Source: DTKD01 sp050948905 (GTDB lineage Bacteria > Armatimonadota > UBA5829). From it: 64,000 nt of DNA. Each line of letters opens with the position of its first letter. Positions within the stretch are counted from its first letter, which is position 1. The position numbers were made by a program, and so were the translations under genes. The notes beneath the pieces are model-generated. The model was not told the origin of the DNA, made no database searches, and saw only the letters and a list, made by a program, of their open reading frames with translations. Shown here piece by piece: positions 59,333-64,000 of the stretch. The stretch is taken from assembly GCA_050948905.1 (NCBI GenBank), contig JBMNES010000001.1, forward strand, positions 2,108,001 to 2,172,000, in the 5' to 3' direction.

Positions 59333-59360
59333 TTTATAATAGACACAAGTCTACTGTCAA
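59333..59360 (-). promoter_or_regulatory. lexA promoter with embedded LexA operator
   Basis: On the minus strand TTGACA (59355-59360) and TATAAA (59333-59338) are 16 bases apart. Within the spacer lies the perfect palindrome TAGAC-N4-GTCTA (59340-59353), well placed for self-repression. It differs from the CGAAC-N4-GTTCG box of Firmicutes, so the lineage may use its own SOS box. Confidence 0.75.
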
Positions 59361-59396
59361 GTGCTACCCGGACAGTCGCGCGTCCGAAATGTTGAA

Positions 59397-59594
59397 TTAG
59401 TAAACACTCAAAACCCAGGCAACAAATGCGACAATTACAGCAGCCGGCGCCAGCAGGGTAATGCAACCCATCGCCGCCCCCAGTTTCCTCTGCCGCCCGG
59501 ACCGCGTCAACGGTATGCCGATCTTTCGAGAGATATTCTGCTTAACCCTGGTCACGCCAATCAACCGCTTCCAGGAAAACCCACCCTTATTCAT
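59397..59594 (-). CDS. Small conserved membrane protein
   Basis: A 65-residue protein with a basic N-terminal half (FSWKRLIGVTRVKQNISRKIGIPLTRSGRQRKLG) and one C-terminal membrane helix (about 42-62). The KQNISRKIGIPLTRSGRQRKLG pattern is one I recall from short hypothetical proteins in Firmicutes and relatives; no function is known. An AGGAGG ribosome site is well placed. It is upstream of and co-directional with lexA. Confidence 0.82.
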   Translation of the reverse strand: MNKGGFSWKRLIGVTRVKQNISRKIGIPLTRSGRQRKLGAAMGCITLLAPAAVIVAFVAWVLSVY

Positions 59595-59693
59595 AAATCC
59601 TCCTAAGCTCGCTCTTCTTATTTTATTTCATCATCACGGAGGAAATTACCTCCGCCTTGCAGGCTATCCGAAAATGGAATCCCGCCAAAAGCA

Positions 59694-59723
59694 TTGACGA
59701 GCGCAAGCCAAATGCGGTATACT
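59694..59723 (+). promoter_or_regulatory. Promoter of tRNA-Pro
   Basis: TTGACG (59694-59699) and TATACT (59718-59723) are 18 bases apart, matching the layout of the tRNA cluster promoter at 2138-2167. Confidence 0.75.
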
Positions 59724-59737
59724 TCCGGTGTTGGAAT

Positions 59738-59814
<77 letters not shown>

Positions 59815-59905
59815 ACATCCTGAGAAATGTATCGTATCTTACGTATCTCCCGCATCTCGCCTCAAAGTCTTTTGACCCGAAGAGTATGCTTGCTTATCGC
59901 CTGCC

Positions 59906-59914
59906 TGGTATAAT
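59906..59914 (+). promoter_or_regulatory. Extended -10 promoter of the giant secreted protein gene
   Basis: TGGTATAAT is a perfect extended -10. No clear -35 precedes it at normal spacing. The start codon at 60048 lies about 130 bases downstream, so the leader is long. Confidence 0.55.
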
Positions 59915-60047
59915 ATCCGCACATCACCTGACCACCTGATGAAGTATGGAATAACGGCATGTGCTGTGTGTGTTCTGAGAAGAATCCATCAGACGCGAAC
60001 CAGACAATAACGTAACGGATGACTTGAAATTGACTGGGAGGCATAAA

Positions 60048-63000
60048 ATGGGAAGACGCTATATCTTGCACCTGTCAATGCTGTTGGTGCTTGCAGTTAC
60101 TTTGCAATTCTCCGTCAGCCCCACTTTTAGTGAAACAAAGTTGGCCAAATCTTCGGATTCCCTTGGAGATTCTGTTAAAGACTTGAAAGATGCTCTGAAG
60201 GACTTAAAAGACCTGTTAAAGGGCAAAAAAAACGATAAGCCCGACGAAGAGTCTCCACAAAAAACTGATGAACAGCCTTCACCGACATCAGACTCGTCAA
60301 AATCCCAGCAGAAACCCACAGGGGATGTGTACATAGCCGTCTCCAAAGATGGTACTGAAACAGTATCGGGACTGTCGGACAACGATCGATTGTGGGTCAA
60401 AGCGTCGAGCGTAGATCTGCCACTTGCGGCGCAGGTTCCCGAAATGCGAATGACACCTCCGCTGGATATCAATAAGCTCACACACGCCCAATACAACGGT
60501 GCAGTATCCGCGGCGATGGAGGCTATGCGGGAGCTGATGGGCCAACTTACACCCGCTGAAGATGCCAAATTGAACGCGAAATGGGCCCCTCTTTTCGGGT
60601 TTCCGACCGAAGAATCTGTTACATATCTAAATAAATTGAACCCTCTGCTTTCGGAGTTTTTATCCCTGCGAGGGGCTGTCGCGACGGCTGCTATTGAGTT
60701 CGACGGCGCCTGGGAGGAGGCCGTAATTGCGACGAGTTACGATAGCGAAGAGGGAGCCAGCGAGGCCCTTGCCTTAGCGGCTGTGCAGAAAGACAATTTG
60801 ACCGCGCTGCAGGCCCGAATGGTCAAAGTCGCAAACGCCATTCAGGTGCTGGGAAACCCGCCAGATCCGATTCAGGCTCAACAACAAGCTCGAAAGCGGC
60901 ATCAGGCAGCTATCCAGGCTTCGTCGGGAATGGTTTCCGTGGTCACAATTTCCCCGGCCAAACTCGACGCCAAAACGAATATTCCGTGCACGTTCACCGC
61001 GAAAATGCAAAATATCGCCGGCAAGGTTACCCTGAACTGGGTCTTTGGGGATGGTGCTGTCGTGACGGGTGGTCCGGCCTCCATAAAACACACCTACGCC
61101 AAAGCGGGCAGTTATGTCGTTCGAGTCGCCGTATATGATGAAAAGAAAGCCAAAATCGCAGAAGCCACGGCGAAAGTCAACATAACAGCCGGCGCAGCAC
61201 CCGCGGAGGAGAAGGCGACGGCGTGGGTGCTGGTGGACAAAAAATCCGAAAGAACCGGTGCTCTGACCTCATACTACTCTGAAAGCTCCGTGAAATGGAA
61301 CGTCTCATCGACATCTATAGAGTGCGAACACCACAAAGACGGCCAGTTCTGGAGCCACTATCACTACTCCTGGGATGAACCGCCCACGCGCCTGGTTCCA
61401 GGAGAAAAAGTAATCCTCAATATAACTCTGAAAGGGCTGCCGGACGCCAAATACCTGGTGCGTCCGATGGATGAAGCCGAATTGATGCTGACTGCCGTCG
61501 TAGATCAATTTAATCAGAATGCGAGCTTAGGCAGTGCTTATGCCAAATTGCATAATGTCGCAGTAAGAGATGAACCCAACAAACAACGCCGCGAAACTAC
61601 CCAGTTCACTATCCCAACTATAGTATATGCCAAAAATGGCGAGATACGAATTACTGTTGCGGCTTCTATGGCTGGGCAATCTGTCAGGAATATATATCTT
61701 TATAAGCCGGGCACCGGGGGTGGGGCGACGCCCACTGTTTCGGAGAGCGCCACAAAAGAGGATTCCCCTGATAAGCTCGCTCAAAAAGAGCGCGATGAGG
61801 CTAAGCAGGAGACTATTGAGTTTCATAAGTCCAACATCAAAATTATAGAGGGACACCTTGCGAAGGATCGTGAAGAGTTGTCTAAGGAGACCGATCCGGC
61901 GCGAAGGGCGGCTCTTCAATTCCGTATTCTGCAGGGTGTCTCAGACGCCCAGGCGGAAAAGGACGTTATCAACTCATTAGAGACTGGACGATACGTTCAC
62001 ACACGCACCGAGTTCGATGAATACGCCCACCAGCAGTTCATTCAAAATATTCGGGACAATCAAAGGGAAATGGAGAGCTTCCAAAGGTCGTCGGCCGCGC
62101 TGTATCGCATGGCTGGGATGTTGCCCCCTGGTGAGGCGCAGGAGGCACGAGACTTTATAGATAAGCAATTGACTCTTGATGTCAAGACGAAAATGGACAA
62201 GGCTGCCATCGACAAGATCGCCTCGGCTTTAGACCATAAAGTGCAGGGCTATTTTCAGGCATTGTCCGCCAAAAGCGAGGAAGAAGCCGCCTGGGCTAAT
62301 TTCGGACTTGAGGCTGCGGAGAACATTAAGGCGGGCGCGGATACCGGCATGATGGTCTGCTCGTTATTCGGTGGAAAACCCATCCATGTTGCCTACCAGG
62401 CCTCCGCGGGTTACATAGAGGGCGGCCCGGTAGAGGCGGTGCTCAGATCAGCTTCTGCTTTCGGCACGGCGGCTAATACGGCTGTTGAGGCGTTCAGAGG
62501 TTATGAAGAGGGCGGCCTTGAAGGAGCGGCAAAAAGAGGTGCAAAGGCCTACGTGATTTCAAAGGCGTTTGAATACGGAGCTTCTAAAGTGATGAGCGGA
62601 GCGAAGCCCGCTGCCAAAAGGCCGACCGTAAAAGAACAATTTGAGCTGGCAAAATTCAAGCAGGCTCAAAGCGACGGCGAATCACTGGTCAAGAGCTTCC
62701 AGCGTGCCGAGCGAGAGATGAGAATAGCCGCAAGAACCGGCAAATCGGCCAAAGACTTAATCAAGATGCAGGCGGATTTGCGAGACAAGGCGGCTGCTAT
62801 CAACTCCAGCCCCCATGCCAAAAACTTCCTGAAATATAAGGGCGATTTTCACGCTCAGAGAGCCTACAATGCGCAGATGAAAGCAGTGCATGCCGATGTA
62901 GAGGCCAAATTCCACACCACAATGAGTAAGCAGGGATGGAACGACCAGAAGCTTGTGGAGTTCAGAAACAGTTGCAGTTCCGGCTCTGTAGGTATGGATA

Positions 63001-63587
63001 CAGACATCGGCCTCGACGAACTGGCGGGCAATCCTTTGCTGAAAAATGGACAACGTGCGACTGTGTATAATTGGCAGACTGATGCGCAAAAGGCCTGGGA
63101 CAAGGCGTATAAGGAGACTACTAAGCGCAGCGCCAGTATGTCCTGGGAGAACATCACCACCAGCGCCCACGCTGAAAGCTACAAAGATCTAGCCTGGCTC
63201 GGGTCGGATAAGAGCGCGGTGACTGCGGCGTGGGGCCAGCAGGCTGCGGACGTTACACGATACAAGGCCTGGCATACGCTCAACGACAAATCTCTGTCAC
63301 ACATGGAGAAAATGCAGGAAGTCAGCCGGGGAACCGCAAAGGATATCAACACCAAGTTGCAGCCTATGCTCAACAATGCGAAACCTTCCAGCCCTGCCGC
63401 TGCCGAATCCCTTAAACAGGCCAGGACGCACTGGCAAAAGATCCAAACGACGCTGGATGCCTTCGGCAAGAATGAGATCGACCCGATCACTGCCGAGCGC
63501 AGGATCCGGGAACTTACCGGCGGCAAGGGCATTCCTGAGGTGGTCGAGGACATGGGTACACTGATGGAAGGTCTTCTCAAGGGCTAA
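60048..63587 (+). CDS. Giant exported protein with PKD, coiled-coil and toxin-like C-terminal region
   Basis: An 1179-residue protein with a signal peptide (about 1-30). A Lys/Asp-rich segment (VKDLKDALKDLKDLLKGKK) precedes a PKD-like domain near 300-385, with VNWVFGDG-type WVFGDGAVVTGGPASIKHTYAKAGSYVVRV. A second beta domain, long Glu/Lys coiled coils (about 570-740) and a Gly/Ala-rich region with a possible membrane-active stretch (about 750-850) follow. The last 200 residues contain SSGSVGMDTDIGLDE (near 977-991), a GS-x3-D-x-D arrangement like nucleotidyltransferases, and several Trp/His-rich motifs. ATG 60048 follows GGGAGG. I do not recognise the C-terminal domain; the layout recalls secreted effector or toxin proteins. 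Confidence 0.75.
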   Translation: MGRRYILHLSMLLVLAVTLQFSVSPTFSETKLAKSSDSLGDSVKDLKDALKDLKDLLKGKKNDKPDEESPQKTDEQPSPTSDSSKSQQKPTGDVYIAVSKDGTETVSGLSDNDRLWVKASSVDLPLAAQVPEMRMTPPLDINKLTHAQYNGAVSAAMEAMRELMGQLTPAEDAKLNAKWAPLFGFPTEESVTYLNKLNPLLSEFLSLRGAVATAAIEFDGAWEEAVIATSYDSEEGASEALALAAVQKDNLTALQARMVKVANAIQVLGNPPDPIQAQQQARKRHQAAIQASSGMVSVVTISPAKLDAKTNIPCTFTAKMQNIAGKVTLNWVFGDGAVVTGGPASIKHTYAKAGSYVVRVAVYDEKKAKIAEATAKVNITAGAAPAEEKATAWVLVDKKSERTGALTSYYSESSVKWNVSSTSIECEHHKDGQFWSHYHYSWDEPPTRLVPGEKVILNITLKGLPDAKYLVRPMDEAELMLTAVVDQFNQNASLGSAYAKLHNVAVRDEPNKQRRETTQFTIPTIVYAKNGEIRITVAASMAGQSVRNIYLYKPGTGGGATPTVSESATKEDSPDKLAQKERDEAKQETIEFHKSNIKIIEGHLAKDREELSKETDPARRAALQFRILQGVSDAQAEKDVINSLETGRYVHTRTEFDEYAHQQFIQNIRDNQREMESFQRSSAALYRMAGMLPPGEAQEARDFIDKQLTLDVKTKMDKAAIDKIASALDHKVQGYFQALSAKSEEEAAWANFGLEAAENIKAGADTGMMVCSLFGGKPIHVAYQASAGYIEGGPVEAVLRSASAFGTAANTAVEAFRGYEEGGLEGAAKRGAKAYVISKAFEYGASKVMSGAKPAAKRPTVKEQFELAKFKQAQSDGESLVKSFQRAEREMRIAARTGKSAKDLIKMQADLRDKAAAINSSPHAKNFLKYKGDFHAQRAYNAQMKAVHADVEAKFHTTMSKQGWNDQKLVEFRNSCSSGSVGMDTDIGLDELAGNPLLKNGQRATVYNWQTDAQKAWDKAYKETTKRSASMSWENITTSAHAESYKDLAWLGSDKSAVTAAWGQQAADVTRYKAWHTLNDKSLSHMEKMQEVSRGTAKDINTKLQPMLNNAKPSSPAAAESLKQARTHWQKIQTTLDAFGKNEIDPITAERRIRELTGGKGIPEVVEDMGTLMEGLLKG

Positions 63588-63613
63588 AATCAGGCTATAA
63601 AGTCAAGGTATTT

Positions 63614-63650
63614 GATGGGGCAGCCGGCACTATTCCAAGGCTGCCCCATC
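63614..63650. terminator. Terminator between convergent genes
   Basis: A perfect 12-bp stem (GATGGGGCAGCC, 63614-63625, with 63639-63650) encloses a 13-base loop and is followed by CCTTTG. It lies between the giant protein gene (+) and the prepilin-like gene (-). Confidence 0.72.
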
Positions 63651-63665
63651 CCTTTGAAATATCGG

Positions 63666-64000
63666 CTATTTGTTTGTCTGGAAGTAAGCCTTGTTAACGT
63701 ACCACTCATACATTTCTCTATAAGTAGATAGTCTGCCCACTGTCCTTCTGCCGGGCGGGCGCGCACGGATGTGGCCATCGGTGTATAGGTAATTATTGTA
63801 CTTCCCGTGCCAGGGGCTGCCTGGGTTGATGGTGTGACTTGCATACATTTCGGCTGAGTAGCCTCTCACCCCTGTCCAGTTACAGCAGCGGTAGATATAA
63901 GCATATTCCGTGTTAATATCCGGGTTGGCGATTCGCAGGGGCAAGCCTTCAAACAGAAGTATCGTATCTCTCTGGCATTGGATATTTGAGGTGCGGATGC
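63666..64000 (-). CDS. Partial DUF1559-type prepilin-like protein (H-X9-DG motif)
   Basis: Only the C-terminal 110 codons are in the window; the reading frame stays open to the right edge. The H-X9-DG motif (HGKYNNYLYTDGH) is the hallmark of the C-terminal domain of the large type II secretion/prepilin-like family of Armatimonadota, Planctomycetota and Lentisphaerota. The N-terminal prepilin cleavage site would lie outside the window. The preceding Cys-Cys-Asn-Trp and Tyr-rich stretches are typical of these surface proteins. Confidence 0.82.
   Translation of the reverse strand, partial: IRTSNIQCQRDTILLFEGLPLRIANPDINTEYAYIYRCCNWTGVRGYSAEMYASHTINPGSPWHGKYNNYLYTDGHIRARPPGRRTVGRLSTYREMYEWYVNKAYFQTNK

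Overview
The window comes from a flagellated bacterium with a GC content a little over 50% (judged by eye), frequent UUG and GUG starts, tRNA genes with encoded CCA, and GTATA(C/A)T-type -10 boxes. The protein at the right edge carries the H-X9-DG motif of the large prepilin-like family of Armatimonadota, Planctomycetota and Lentisphaerota. Firmicutes-like flagellar gene order, a type III glutamine synthetase, a YqhQ-like DUF1385 protein and several large secreted carbohydrate-active proteins also occur. I infer an uncultured Armatimonadota-like lineage, but no rRNA is present to confirm it. Signs of single-base insertions near 6.0-6.7 kb suggest a draft or metagenome assembly.

Layout. 1-2.04 kb: an ECF sigma/anti-sigma/Spy-like operon on the minus strand, a repeat-bearing spacer and an ASCH-domain gene. 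2.05-3.4 kb: two promoters around a terminator, four tRNA genes (Val, Asp, Phe, Thr) and galU. 3.5-7.4 kb: a secreted phosphodiester glycosidase, a response regulator-PilZ fusion behind a sigma-54 promoter, a broken DUF1848 gene and a metallo-beta-lactamase gene with an apparent frameshift. 7.6-10.07 kb: mreBCD. 10.1-33.2 kb: a 23-kb flagellar supercluster on the plus strand, flgB-flgC-fliE-fliF-fliG-fliH-fliI-fliJ-lytic transglycosylase-fliK-flgD-(flagellar operon protein)-flgE-flbD-motA-motB-fliL-fliN-fliO-fliP-fliQ-fliR-flhB-flhA-flhF-flhG-x-fliA-x-x. Two sigma-54 promoters lie inside it and a terminator closes it. 33.2-47.7 kb: secreted proteins, a SecD-head lipoprotein, rpmB, a CBS-DUF1385 fusion, a second ECF operon with an RseB-like sensor, and a phnCDE-type transporter. 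47.7-59.6 kb: small proteins, a probable structured RNA, a phosphorylase, a uracil-DNA glycosylase-like protein, a heavy-metal P-type ATPase, a DegT aminotransferase, a small kinase, a sugar isomerase, glutamine synthetase III, a STAS protein and LexA. 59.7-64 kb: tRNA-Pro, a giant secreted PKD/coiled-coil protein and the end of a prepilin-like protein.

How parts work together. The flagellar cluster encodes the export gate (FliP, Q, R, FlhA, FlhB), export ATPase complex (FliH, I, J), MS ring (FliF), part of the rod (FlgB, FlgC, FliE), hook (FlgD, FlgE, FliK), stator (MotA, MotB), part of the switch (FliG, FliN) and assembly regulators (FlhF, FlhG, FliA). No fliM, flgG, flagellin, filament cap or chemotaxis gene is present. 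FliG is about 80 residues short, so the switch complex looks unusual. Sigma-54 sites upstream of flgB, of the flagellar operon protein gene and of the response regulator-PilZ gene suggest one regulon. A further good site drives no gene but precedes a foldable RNA. Both ECF operons have GAAAC/GGAAC-N16-CGTC promoters upstream of their sigma genes.

The most interesting observations are the sigma-54-linked structured RNA (48.75-48.98 kb), the reduced switch complex, the giant secreted protein with a toxin-like layout, a family of dispersed palindromes with a conserved CTCCGA loop, and several unusual domain fusions.
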